From an uncultured Cohaesibacter sp. (GTDB lineage: Bacteria > Pseudomonadota > Alphaproteobacteria > Rhizobiales > Cohaesibacteraceae), in NCBI RefSeq assembly GCF_963677725.1, contig NZ_OY782507.1:2914001-2978000 (forward strand): a stretch of 64,000 nt of DNA. Direction: 5' to 3'. The notes below the pieces were generated by a model. That model worked only from the letters and a program-made list of their open reading frames with translations. It was not told the DNA's origin and searched no databases. Position numbers and translations under genes: made by a program. Below, piece after piece: positions 54,108 through 63,147 of this stretch. Numbering within the stretch: position 1 is the first letter of the stretch; the number at the start of each line of letters is the position of its first letter.

Positions 54108-55376
54108 ATGAAACTGAATAGACGTGCCTTTCTGGGCACTGCGGCAGCTGCGGCGGGAACGCTGGCGGCGCCTATTGTTTTGGCGGATGGCAACAAGAAA
54201 GGCCGCGTCGTGGTCATCGGCGGTGGGGCCGGGGGGGCAACCGTTGCGCGCTATCTGGCCAAGGACAGCAAGGGCGCGCTGGATGTCACCCTGGTTGAGC
54301 CATCGCGAGATTATTATACCTGCTTTTTCTCCAATCTGGTGATTGGTGGCGTGAAAGAGCTTTCCTCGATCCGTCATTCCTATGGCACGCTGGCTGCTGA
54401 ATATGGCATCAATGTTATTCATGACTGGGCAATTGAAGTGGATCGCGCCAACAAGATGGTCAGTCTGGCCGGTGGCTCCAAACTTGCCTATGACAAGCTG
54501 GTGATTGCGCCGGGGATTGACTTTGTCGACGGGGCGGTCGAAGGCTGGAGCGTGGCAGCCCAGAACAAAATGCCTCATGCCTATAAGGCCGGGTCACAGA
54601 CCGAATTGCTAAGGGCGCAAATTCTGGCGATGCCCGAAGGTGGCACCTTTGCCATGGTCGCCCCACCCAATCCCTATCGCTGCCCTCCCGGGCCGTATGA
54701 GCGGATTTCCATGGTTGCCCATGTGCTCAAGCAGGTGAATCCGACGGCAAAAATTCTCGTTGCCGATCCTAAGCCGAAATTCTCCAAGATGGCGCTCTTT
54801 CAGGAAGGCTGGAACACGCATTATGAGGGAATGGTGGACTGGGTTGGGCCGGATTTTGGTGGTGACAAGGTGTCAGTCGATCCCGATACCATGATGTTGA
54901 CCATCGATGGCGAGGAAAACAAGGTCGATGTCTGCAATGTGATCCCGGCGATGAAGGCGGGGCGCATTGCCGAGATTGCCGGAGTGACTGAGGGCAATTG
55001 GGCGCCGGTCAATGCCAAGGATATGTCATCCAAGATCGATGGTGATATCCATGTGCTTGGCGATGCGGCAGCCCAAGGCGACATGCCGAAATCGGGCTTT
55101 GCGGCCAACAGTCAGGCCAAGGTGGCGGCGATGGCCATTCGTGGGGCGCTGACCGGTTCGAAAGTCTTCCCGGCGAAATTCTCCAACACCTGTTGGTCGC
55201 TGATCGATACCGATGATGGGGTCAAGGTCGGCGCAACCTACAAGGCAACGGATGAAAAGATCGCCAAAGTGGATGGATTCATTTCCCAAACCGGCGAGTC
55301 TTCTGCCGTGCGGGCGCAGAATTTCAAGGAATCCGAAGGCTGGTATGCAGGCATTACGAAGGATATGTTTGGCTAG
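54108..55376 (+). CDS. soxF: SoxF, flavoprotein of flavocytochrome c type (sulfide dehydrogenase)
   Basis: 422-residue FAD protein related to FccB with a Tat-like signal (MKLNRRAFLGTAAAAAG). FAD-binding VVVIGGGAGGATVARYL is near residue 38, and the active-site cysteines are probably in SRDYYTCFFSN (near residue 72) and CPPGPYERI (near 192). With SoxE it likely oxidises sulfide. A GAGGGAGGAAG site precedes the ATG. The following hairpin separates it from the DUF302 gene. Confidence 0.9.
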   Translation: MKLNRRAFLGTAAAAAGTLAAPIVLADGNKKGRVVVIGGGAGGATVARYLAKDSKGALDVTLVEPSRDYYTCFFSNLVIGGVKELSSIRHSYGTLAAEYGINVIHDWAIEVDRANKMVSLAGGSKLAYDKLVIAPGIDFVDGAVEGWSVAAQNKMPHAYKAGSQTELLRAQILAMPEGGTFAMVAPPNPYRCPPGPYERISMVAHVLKQVNPTAKILVADPKPKFSKMALFQEGWNTHYEGMVDWVGPDFGGDKVSVDPDTMMLTIDGEENKVDVCNVIPAMKAGRIAEIAGVTEGNWAPVNAKDMSSKIDGDIHVLGDAAAQGDMPKSGFAANSQAKVAAMAIRGALTGSKVFPAKFSNTCWSLIDTDDGVKVGATYKATDEKIAKVDGFISQTGESSAVRAQNFKESEGWYAGITKDMFG

Positions 55377-55400
55377 GCTCCATTTCAATACACAAAGACT

Positions 55401-55420
55401 GGTGCGTCACTGGACGCACC
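55401..55420 (+). terminator. Perfect 8-bp hairpin after soxF
   Basis: GGTGCGTC ACTG GACGCACC at 55401-55420, without a T-tract, between soxF and the DUF302 gene. It may end part of the transcripts or protect the upstream message. Confidence 0.5.
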
Positions 55421-55451
55421 GGACCATAAGATGGTCGGGAGGACTGACGGA

Positions 55452-55907
55452 ATGAAAAAGTGGATTGCGATTGGTGCAATGCTGGCGGTTGGCTTGTTTG
55501 GCCAAGGTGCGGCGGCGGATGATCACATGGCCAAGGTGGCAACGGTTTATCCGTTCGAAGGGACGTTTGACGATGCAACCTTTGCGGTGGAAAGCGCAAT
55601 TGTCGACAAGGGGTTGGTGATTGATTATGTCAGCCACACCGGGGATATGCTGGCGCGCACTGCGGCTGATGTCGGCAGTGACAAGAAGCTGTTTGACGGG
55701 GCGGATGTGTTCCTGTTCTGCTCGGCGGTTGTCTCACGCAAGGTGATGGAAGCTGACCCGATGAACATCGCCCATTGTCCCTATAGCATCTTTGTGACGG
55801 ATCGCGACGGCAAGGTGAGTGTGGGATATCGCAATATGCCTAAAGGCCCGATGCAGGAAGTGCAGGCATTGCTGGATGATATCGTCAAGGCAGCGCTTGA
55901 AGAGTGA
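55452..55907 (+). CDS. DUF302-family secreted protein in the sox cluster
   Basis: 151-residue protein with signal peptide (MKKWIAIGAMLAVGLFG) and a DUF302 fold (about residues 25-145), including FLFCSAVVSR and AHCPYSIFVTD, which resembles the family NPxxAxxLP-type segment. Two Cys (in FLFCS and AHCPY) could bind metal or sulfur. DUF302 proteins are of unknown function; location between soxF and a soxT paralogue suggests a periplasmic role in handling sulfur or copper. A GGAGG site lies nine bases before the start. Confidence 0.75.
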   Translation: MKKWIAIGAMLAVGLFGQGAAADDHMAKVATVYPFEGTFDDATFAVESAIVDKGLVIDYVSHTGDMLARTAADVGSDKKLFDGADVFLFCSAVVSRKVMEADPMNIAHCPYSIFVTDRDGKVSVGYRNMPKGPMQEVQALLDDIVKAALEE

Positions 55908-56040
55908 GATTGGCGCTGGAACGACCGGTAAGCCAGTCACTCGAACAATATGATGCTGTGTGGTCGGCATACCCTGTGAGCTCGACCGCCTTTGCGTGAG
56001 GAGGCGGCTGGGGGAGGACGTCTATCGGAAGGACGCTGAT

Positions 56041-57120
56041 ATGGAAGCCTTCATCGAAGTCCTGATTGAACAATTTGGTGACGACGGCGTGATGATGCTG
56101 GCGGGGCTTTGTGTCGGGTTGTTGTTTGGCGCAGCTGCGCAACATTCGCGCTTTTGTCTAAGGGCGTCCATTGTGGAGACGGCAGAGGCGCGCCTTGGCG
56201 GCAAGTTGGCCATTTGGTTGCTCGCCTTCACCGCTGCAGTCCTGTTTGTTCAGCTTGCCATTCTGTTTGGCTATCTTGATGCCAGTCAATCGCGGCAATT
56301 GGCGGCGGTTGGCAGCATGTCCGGGGCAATTGTCGGCGGGGTGATGTTTGGTGTTGGGATGATCCTGTCGCGCGGCTGTGCAAGCCGCCTGCTGGTTTTA
56401 TCGGCAACGGGCAACCTGCGGGCTTTGGTGACCGGTCTAGTGCTGACTTTGGTGGCGCAGGCCTCATTGCGCGGGGTCTTGTCGCCCTTGCGCGAAGCCA
56501 TTGGCGGCTGGTGGCTGGTTGAAGGCGGCGAAGCGCGCAATATGCTCTCGCTCATGGGGCTGTCGTCTGAGAGTGCGGCCCTGATCACCCTACTTGTCAT
56601 GGTCGCTGCGCTGGGGCTGGCAATTAGGCGGTCGGTGCGCTGGAGCCATATTGCCGGGGCGTTGCTGGTGGGCTTTGCGGTTGCCCTGGGCTGGGGCTTC
56701 ACCTATCAGATTTCGCAAGTCTCGTTTGAGCCGATCGCGTTGCAAAGCGTCACCTTTACCGGACCATCGACAGACACCTTGATGACTTTTGTCAATCAGT
56801 CCGAGATTGAGCTCGGCTTCGGTGTCGGTTTGGTGCCTGGGGTGTTTATCGGCTCTGCCCTGATGTCGCTTGTAACCGGTGAGTTTGAGATTCAACGGTT
56901 TGGCTCAGACGTCAAGATGGAACGCTATTTGCTGGGTGCCTTTTTTATGGGATTTGGGGCCATGCTGGCGGGGGGCTGTGCCGTCGGGGCCGGTATGACG
57001 GGCGGGGCGATCTTCGCCGTCACGGCATGGGTTGCGGTCTTCTCGATGTGGATGGGTGGCTTGCTGGCCGTGGCCTTGATTGATGGAAGCAATCCATTCG
57101 GCACTCGCGCCAAAACCTGA
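56041..57120 (+). CDS. Second SoxT-like YeeE/YedE-family transporter
   Basis: 359-residue membrane protein of the YeeE/YedE family with the motif Cys in HSRFCLRAS near residue 39, SRGCASRLLVLSATGNLRA near 113 and GGCAVGAGMTGG near 316. It is a distant paralogue of the SoxT-like protein at 43.3 kb. The first motif (RFCLRASI) differs from RFCTLGAI there, so the two may carry different sulfur compounds. The start at 56041 follows a GGAAGGA site; the DUF302 gene precedes it by 133 bases. Confidence 0.82.
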   Translation: MEAFIEVLIEQFGDDGVMMLAGLCVGLLFGAAAQHSRFCLRASIVETAEARLGGKLAIWLLAFTAAVLFVQLAILFGYLDASQSRQLAAVGSMSGAIVGGVMFGVGMILSRGCASRLLVLSATGNLRALVTGLVLTLVAQASLRGVLSPLREAIGGWWLVEGGEARNMLSLMGLSSESAALITLLVMVAALGLAIRRSVRWSHIAGALLVGFAVALGWGFTYQISQVSFEPIALQSVTFTGPSTDTLMTFVNQSEIELGFGVGLVPGVFIGSALMSLVTGEFEIQRFGSDVKMERYLLGAFFMGFGAMLAGGCAVGAGMTGGAIFAVTAWVAVFSMWMGGLLAVALIDGSNPFGTRAKT

Positions 57121-57150
57121 AGCGTTTTTGCGCTGCCGGAAGCAGGATGC

Positions 57151-57180
57151 CATCAGGCCCGCAAGGATCCGGGCCTGATG
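57151..57180. terminator. Bidirectional terminator-like inverted repeat
   Basis: Perfect 11-base arms (57151-57161 and 57170-57180) with an eight-base loop between the convergent soxT-like and soxH genes. It marks the end of the rightward sox transcript. Confidence 0.6.
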
Positions 57181-57201
57181 ATTGTGGGATCGGCACTTTG
57201 T

Positions 57202-58167
57202 CTATTCAAATTCCATTTGCTCATAGACGCGGCCAGCGTTCTTTTTGGCCAGTTCTTCGAAAGTGTCGAGATGCTTGTAGGGCGACTGGTCGATATAATA
57301 GGCATCTTCCAGCGTGCCGTCCTTGTCGAGATGGTCGCCGATCTTCTCGCGCAGATATTCCAGGTAGCCCTTTGTGTAACGCCGCACCTGATCCATGTTG
57401 GTCGGGTGGCCATGGCCGGGAATGACGTAAGTCGCGTTCAAGGGTTCAAAGGCGGTGTCCCATGTTTCCAGCCAGTCGGCGGTCATGGTGTCCTCGAAGA
57501 TCGGCAGCATGCGCTCATGGAAAGCCATGTCACCAGAAATGACAAGGCTTTGCTCAGGCAACCAGACGACGATGTCCCCATGGCTATGGGCAGGACCGAG
57601 ATAACGCGCTTCGATGCGGTAATCGCCCATCTCAACCACATATGCATCCGTGAATGTCTCGGTCGGCGGGGTCAGCTTTGTGCCTTCGGCTTTTTCTTTG
57701 TTGATCTTTTGCATGGCAGTGAGGCTCTGAGGGCCGCGGTCGGCAAATTCTTCTGCCGCTGCTTCATGGGCGATGATTTTTACCCCTTGCTCGGCCCAAT
57801 AGCTGTTGCCAAGCATGGCGTGGCCTTGACCATTTTCGCAAATGACCAGCTTTACCGGCTGGTCAGTAAGCGCCTTGATTTCCTCATGCAATGCCTTGGC
57901 GAGACTATAGGCGCCGCCGCTGTTAATCACCACCACGCCGTCGCCGGTGATGATGAAGGAAAGATTGTTGTTGTGGCCGCTATTCTCATAGGTCGGCGGA
58001 GCGGTGGCCCCGATGGCGGAATAGACATTGGGGATGAATTCGACCGGTTTTGAATATAGCACTGAGCCGGGATATTGATCGGCAATGTCTTCGCTGGCCA
58101 TCAACGGGGTGCTGAGGCCAAGCAGCAGAAGGCCTGCGGTAAGGGTGGGAGAGAAGCGTCGGTTCAT
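57202..58167 (-). CDS. soxH: SoxH-like metallo-beta-lactamase-fold protein
   Basis: 321-residue secreted protein with a signal peptide (MNRRFSPTLTAGLLLLG) and the MBL fold. The first metal motif, HxHxDH in normal members, reads ENGQGH at residues 111-116, so only His116 remains; later ligands in GPAHSHGD and ISGDMAF and IPGHGHP are intact. This points to loss or change of the metal site. It corresponds in length and position to SoxH of Paracoccus. The gene starts three bases after soxG stops and its ribosome site lies in the soxG end. The precise substrate is unknown. Confidence 0.8.
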   Translation of the reverse strand: MNRRFSPTLTAGLLLLGLSTPLMASEDIADQYPGSVLYSKPVEFIPNVYSAIGATAPPTYENSGHNNNLSFIITGDGVVVINSGGAYSLAKALHEEIKALTDQPVKLVICENGQGHAMLGNSYWAEQGVKIIAHEAAAEEFADRGPQSLTAMQKINKEKAEGTKLTPPTETFTDAYVVEMGDYRIEARYLGPAHSHGDIVVWLPEQSLVISGDMAFHERMLPIFEDTMTADWLETWDTAFEPLNATYVIPGHGHPTNMDQVRRYTKGYLEYLREKIGDHLDKDGTLEDAYYIDQSPYKHLDTFEELAKKNAGRVYEQMEFE

Positions 58168-58170
58168 GGC

Positions 58171-59091
58171 TCAAACCTCCGGTATGAAGCGGAAGCCGCT
58201 ATCATGTTTCTCGGCATGGCCCATGCCTCCGTCGGGCAGGTGGAAGCCGATCAGCCGCATTTTCTCGGCAGCTATTTGGTCGAGCAGACCAAGGCGGGTT
58301 TTTGCCGCTGTTGGCTGGTCTTGATCGGAGCCGGAGGCCCAGTCGGGTCTTTCAAAGGCGACATGGTGATTGCCGATGGCATCGCCGATGATCATCAGGC
58401 TTTCGCTGCCATCGCGCACCTCAAAGGACATGTGGCCGGGGGTGTGGCCGACGCTGGCGCGGGCCGCAATGCCGGGCAGGATTTCCTCGCCATCCTTAAA
58501 GAAGGTGATTGCGTCTTCGATCACTTCAAGGCGGCGCTGAGCGCCGACGGCAAAGGCGGTTCTGGCCGTGCCGATTGTGTTGACGGTGTTGGGATCCATC
58601 CAGTAATCCCATTCCGCTTTGCCAATCATATGGGTGGCATTGGGGAAGAGGGGATCATCGAAATCGTCGAGCAGGCCCCACAGATGATCTGGATGGGCAT
58701 GGGTGAAGACAATGTGGGTGACGTCCTCAACGCTGAGATCAAGGGCTTCCAGGGCGTCAAGGGCCTTGCCTGCGGTCGGTTGGAAATTCGGCCCGGACCC
58801 AACGTCAAACAGGATCACTTTGTCGCCATCGCGCACGAGGGTCATGTTGCATTCAGGTTCCAGCCGATCCTTGGAGAGATGATATTGCGTGAGGATCGGG
58901 GCCAGCTCATCCTTCGGCATCGGCTCGAAGATGAAGCTTCCGGGCAGCACAAGAGTGCCATCATGGATCGTGTCGATTTGCTTGTTGCCCAGCGTCAGGC
59001 TGTTCTTCGCCCAAACCATGCTGGCTGGCGTCACGGCCATGGCAGCCATCATGGCTGCGCTGCCTTTTAGAAATTCGCGTCTTGTGGTCAT
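58171..59091 (-). CDS. soxG: SoxG-like metallo-beta-lactamase-fold hydrolase
   Basis: 306-residue secreted MBL-fold hydrolase with a Tat-type signal (TTRREFLKGSAAMMAAMA). The canonical metal motif THAHPDH is intact near residue 125, with GHTPGHMSF and IIGDAIGNHH as later ligands. Length fits SoxG of Paracoccus (about 300). In that cluster SoxG/H follow soxF on the same strand, whereas here the pair is inverted. Start at 59091 follows a GGGGGAGA site. Role unclear; thiol-ester or persulfide hydrolysis is possible. Confidence 0.8.
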   Translation of the reverse strand: MTTRREFLKGSAAMMAAMAVTPASMVWAKNSLTLGNKQIDTIHDGTLVLPGSFIFEPMPKDELAPILTQYHLSKDRLEPECNMTLVRDGDKVILFDVGSGPNFQPTAGKALDALEALDLSVEDVTHIVFTHAHPDHLWGLLDDFDDPLFPNATHMIGKAEWDYWMDPNTVNTIGTARTAFAVGAQRRLEVIEDAITFFKDGEEILPGIAARASVGHTPGHMSFEVRDGSESLMIIGDAIGNHHVAFERPDWASGSDQDQPTAAKTRLGLLDQIAAEKMRLIGFHLPDGGMGHAEKHDSGFRFIPEV

Positions 59092-59282
59092 GTCTCCCCC
59101 TCTCGCACGCCCTTGGATCCGGTCTTCGGGTTCGCACCCATGATGTAGAAACGGTGCTGAGTGTCCCTTGGTCACGGGTGGTGCGTTGTTTTTCGTGTCT
59201 TGCCCTTGGATTGATCTTGGCGCCAGCCCCATTCCTCCTAGGGCTGTTCGTTCCTCCAAACGAAAGGTAGCTTCAATTAATC

Positions 59283-59310
59283 ATATTGCAATATTATGAT
59301 ATATTATGCG
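59283..59310. promoter_or_regulatory. AT-rich palindrome and tandem repeat upstream of soxG
   Basis: ATATTGCAATAT is a perfect 12-base palindrome at 59283-59294, followed by two tandem ATATTATG units (59291 and 59301) in 10-base phase. It lies about 190 bases upstream of the soxG start and is a candidate operator for SoxR or another ArsR-like protein, although it does not match ATTC-N8-GAAT. Confidence 0.35.
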
Positions 59311-59366
59311 CAGAAGTCTGAGCGAAATCCAGTCTGGGATGGTCGCCGACGTAGAAAAATGGCCAA

Positions 59367-62180
59367 TCAGGCAGATTTCCTGATATCCGCCCTGCCGGTG
59401 TCGGTATTGGGAGTGACTTCGCCTTCTGATTTTCGGTTCAAATAGGCGGTAAAGTCGGCTTGGGGCATTGGTTTGCCAAAATAATAGCCCTGCCCAATGT
59501 CGCAGCGGGCGATCTTGAGGACTTCAACCTGCTCGGCGCTTTCCATGCCTTCGGCGATGACATCCATGCCAAGACCATGTGCCAGTGCTCCTACCGCATT
59601 GATAACGGCGAGCGAATCGGTCGAATGGGGCAGATCCTTGATGAAGGCCCTGTCGATCTTGAGCTTGTCGAGGGGGAATTGATGAATATAACTCAGTGAC
59701 GAATAGCCCGTCCCAAAATCATCAAGGGCAATCTTGATGCCGTCGGCGCGGATTGCATTCAGGGTTTCAATTATTGGCTCAGGATTGGCGATGAACAGGG
59801 ATTCGGTGATTTCGATATGGAGCCGCTCTTTCGGCAGGCCTGACACGTCAAGGGCATGCTGGATATCGGCGCGGATATCCGAGCGCATGAACTGAATTGG
59901 CGAAATATTGACCGCGACCGTGACCGGTTTTGGCCAGGTCATCGCATCCTTGCAGGCCTGCTCGAGGATCCAGCGACCAATATCGATGATCATTCCGGTT
60001 TCTTCGATGATCGGGATGAAGAGGTCAGGCCGGATGATGCCCATTTCCTCGTGCCGCCAACGGATCAGGGCTTCGCAGCCGACCACGTCTTCTGACTTCA
60101 GATTGACCTGTGGCTGATAATGCAGTTCGAATTCCTTGCGATCATTGGCATCAATGATTTCGCGCTCAAGGACCCGGCGGTGTACCACATTGTCCGCCAG
60201 TTGTGAGGTATAGAAAAGGTGCCGGTTGCCGGTTTCCTTGGATCGATACAGGGCAACAATTGCCGCTTTGACCACCTCGTCGGCGAGCCTGCCGCCTTGG
60301 ATGAAATCTGCCACGCCAACGTGGCAACCAGCAATGATCCGGTGGCCTCTTACGTCAAATGGTTGGTCCAGACAGTCAAGAATGATTGCACACAGGCGAT
60401 CAAGGTCTTCCTCTCCCGCTTCGATCTTGGCTAACAGAAATTCCTTTTGTTCCGAGCAGCCAATCAGGTCGAAGGCTTCAAGCTGGGAAAGGCGCTGCCC
60501 TATATGGCGCATCAACAGGTCCGAATATTCGGCACCGAGCGATTGGGTGACCTTGTCGATTTGTGGGCACTGACAGGCGAAAATCAGAGCATCCTGCTCG
60601 CTCATGGCAATCATGCGCTCGTCAATTTCATTGCAGAAACCGGACTTGTTGAGCAGATCGGTCAATTGGTCATGGTCGGCGAGATATTCAAGACGGATCT
60701 GTTCCTGTTTTGCATCGGTCACGTCATGGAACAGCAAGGTTGCGACCTGAATAGGCTCATGGCTTTCTTCAGTGTGGGCAGTGATGCGTGAGGGCGTGAG
60801 GGAAAACTCGAAATAGCGGATCTCGTCACCGTGATTGACCTGTAGGGTTTTCAGACTCTGATTTCGTTCATAATGCTCAGGATAGCGCAGACCGTCCGCC
60901 AGCAGAGCCTGGAAGGCTTCAGGCAATTGGCCCTCAATGCTGACATTTCTGTCAATGTCATGTCCCAGCGCCTTGAAGGTTGCCACTGCCTGTTGGCTGA
61001 TTTCGTGGATATGGCCTTTCTGGTCGACGATCAGAATGCCGGAGAAACTGTCGGCGACGATGGTTTGCAACAGGCGCGAAATGCTGTCTGCGTGGCGTTT
61101 GGATAGGTTTAGCATCAGGTCTTTGAAACGGATTTCGACCAATATAATGGCGGCCGCGGAAAAGGCCAGCTGTGCATGGGGCAAACCGGTGCGCAGGATC
61201 AGTGGCTGGCTGAAATAGATCCATCCACCAATGATTTCAATGCCAAGACCCAACAGGGCCAGGATGCCGATTTTGGTAAAGGTGTTCAAGCTTCGCCGAC
61301 TACCGATCATGACGCCCAATGCAAGCGCCAAGATGGTCAACGCGATGGTCCAGTTTTGGGGCGCATAGCCGAGACTACGGCCCAGAAGAATGTTTTCTGC
61401 TGCCAGAACCTGCATTTTAGGTCCGGAAATCATGCCAAAGATCGGCACGGTCAGCGTGTCGCGCAATTCTGCGGCACCGGCGCCAATGAGCAGCTTCTTG
61501 CCGCGCAAGGCATCTTTCGGCAAACTGTCCTTGAGCAGATCGATGACCGAATAGGTGGGAATGCTATCGGGGTCGATCCCGTAATCGACAATGAAGGTCG
61601 AGGGGACGACATGTTGAACGCCGCCTAAAACGCTTGTCAGTGACGGGATATATTCGCCGTCAATTTCCTGGGCATAGGGAAAATGGCGGATGACACCGTC
61701 CTTGTCGGCCAGCATATTGACGGTGGCGAGCCAAGCGCTGTCTTCCAGCTCTGCGATGGGGCGGTTGGTTTGAATAGCCGACTTGAGATTGCTGGATGTG
61801 CTATGTTGCTGAAAAATCGCCAAGGTGACCGGTCCGGCTGCTTTTTCAAGGGCTGCCTGGAAATCGTGGTCCTCTTTTTCTGACGAGGAAGCGCTGAAGT
61901 CGATATCGAAGGCGATTTCTTCGGCACCGGCAGCAAATGCTTTCTCGACAATCTGGCCGTAAATCGAGCGTTTCCAAGGCCACAACCCAACGGCTGTCAG
62001 GCTTTTATTGTCTATCTCCAGCAGCACAATCGACCCGGTTGCAGGTTTCTGCATCAGCATCATGCGCTTTTCAGCGATATAATGGTCGATATAATAGAAC
62101 AAGCCCGCCTTGGAGGCGCACAGGCAAGTTATGAAAATCGTGCCCAAAATGAAAATGCGGCGGAGAATGACTTTTTGCAT
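59367..62180 (-). CDS. CHASE2 / degenerate GGDEF / EAL signalling protein
   Basis: 937-residue membrane sensor. A first helix (about 8-30), a periplasmic CHASE2 domain (about 35-280) and three more helices (about 283-358) are followed by a PAS-like domain (390-490), a GGDEF-like domain (505-650) and an EAL domain (665-910). The GGDEF site is degenerate (IGCSEQKEF), so no diguanylate cyclase activity is expected. The EAL part has all key residues: GCEALIRWRH, NISPIQF, IEITES, DDFGTGYSSL, LKIDRAFI, VIAEGME and GQGYYFGKP. It should break down cyclic di-GMP in response to an external signal. Confidence 0.9.
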   Translation of the reverse strand: MQKVILRRIFILGTIFITCLCASKAGLFYYIDHYIAEKRMMLMQKPATGSIVLLEIDNKSLTAVGLWPWKRSIYGQIVEKAFAAGAEEIAFDIDFSASSSEKEDHDFQAALEKAAGPVTLAIFQQHSTSSNLKSAIQTNRPIAELEDSAWLATVNMLADKDGVIRHFPYAQEIDGEYIPSLTSVLGGVQHVVPSTFIVDYGIDPDSIPTYSVIDLLKDSLPKDALRGKKLLIGAGAAELRDTLTVPIFGMISGPKMQVLAAENILLGRSLGYAPQNWTIALTILALALGVMIGSRRSLNTFTKIGILALLGLGIEIIGGWIYFSQPLILRTGLPHAQLAFSAAAIILVEIRFKDLMLNLSKRHADSISRLLQTIVADSFSGILIVDQKGHIHEISQQAVATFKALGHDIDRNVSIEGQLPEAFQALLADGLRYPEHYERNQSLKTLQVNHGDEIRYFEFSLTPSRITAHTEESHEPIQVATLLFHDVTDAKQEQIRLEYLADHDQLTDLLNKSGFCNEIDERMIAMSEQDALIFACQCPQIDKVTQSLGAEYSDLLMRHIGQRLSQLEAFDLIGCSEQKEFLLAKIEAGEEDLDRLCAIILDCLDQPFDVRGHRIIAGCHVGVADFIQGGRLADEVVKAAIVALYRSKETGNRHLFYTSQLADNVVHRRVLEREIIDANDRKEFELHYQPQVNLKSEDVVGCEALIRWRHEEMGIIRPDLFIPIIEETGMIIDIGRWILEQACKDAMTWPKPVTVAVNISPIQFMRSDIRADIQHALDVSGLPKERLHIEITESLFIANPEPIIETLNAIRADGIKIALDDFGTGYSSLSYIHQFPLDKLKIDRAFIKDLPHSTDSLAVINAVGALAHGLGMDVIAEGMESAEQVEVLKIARCDIGQGYYFGKPMPQADFTAYLNRKSEGEVTPNTDTGRADIRKSA

Positions 62181-62346
62181 GATTTGCCAGACGTCGACAT
62201 GAGAATTTCGACAAGTCTAGGCGCGGAATTCTTGCGTAAGTCTTTTGTCAAGCGGTCTTTCTCGACCTTTTCGCCGCTTATGGCAAAGATTGGGTTAACG
62301 ACGGCTCGCGTGATGGCCCGCTGAACCAGAGCGCGGTTTGCGAGAA

Positions 62347-63147
62347 TTAGACCGATTTTTGCAAAATGCTGATCAAATGGCTGACCCGGTCCGCATTGTC
62401 TCGTGCCAACGAGCCATCGCTGTGATGGAGATTATTCTCAAAGCCGATGCGCACCTTGCCGCCTTTGGAAACAGCCTCTGCAAGGCAGGTTGTTTCGGCC
62501 ATGCCGAAAGCACAACAGGCCCAGTCGGATGATGCGCCGCAGCTTTGGTCAAAGGCTTTGAGGGCATCAAGGAAAGGGTGCAAGTCAGATGGGCTTGAGA
62601 CTTGTCCCGCCGTATAGCGGCCCAGCACGAAAAGCAGTTTGAGATCCTCCTTCGGCACGATGTCGCGCTCACACAGATCTTGCAGCAGGGCAATATCATC
62701 GGTGCCATAAAGGATATGCTGGATGCCTGTGCCAGCGTGCCATTGGTCGTGATAAAAGCGAGCAATCTCAGGCTTCTCGCCTTCGCTCAACATTTCACGG
62801 ATGGAAATGGACACCGCCTTGGGCTGAACCGCCCGGACCAGAGCCCGCTGTTGCTCGGGGGTATAGATGCCGACCGCCTCGGTGGTGATCTGGACATAAA
62901 GATCCGGGGTTGCGTGGGCGAGTTCGGCCAGCAATTCCTTGTAAAGACCGCTATCGAGCACATGGCCACCTTCTGCGTTGCGGACATGGGCGTGCAACCC
63001 GTCTGCACCGGCCTGTTGGCAGGCTTTTGCGGTGGCCACCACTTCGGCGATGGTGATGGGCAGGGCCGGATGGTCGGCTTTGGTGCGGCGCGCGCCGTTG
63101 GGCGCGACCATGATGGTGGGCAGGTCTGCGATTGGCGACATGGTCAT
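62347..63147 (-). CDS. BKACE-family beta-keto acid cleavage enzyme (DUF849)
   Basis: 266-residue TIM-barrel enzyme of the BKACE family, which exchange the acyl group between acetyl-CoA and a beta-keto acid. Zinc-binding His are in GLHAHVRN (about residue 50) and near the C-terminus IGFENNLHHSDG. Members act on 3-keto-5-aminohexanoate, carnitine breakdown products and others. Its start overlaps the aminotransferase stop by four bases (ATGA), so the substrate may come from transamination of an omega-amino acid; that is inferred. Confidence 0.87.
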   Translation of the reverse strand: MTMSPIADLPTIMVAPNGARRTKADHPALPITIAEVVATAKACQQAGADGLHAHVRNAEGGHVLDSGLYKELLAELAHATPDLYVQITTEAVGIYTPEQQRALVRAVQPKAVSISIREMLSEGEKPEIARFYHDQWHAGTGIQHILYGTDDIALLQDLCERDIVPKEDLKLLFVLGRYTAGQVSSPSDLHPFLDALKAFDQSCGASSDWACCAFGMAETTCLAEAVSKGGKVRIGFENNLHHSDGSLARDNADRVSHLISILQKSV

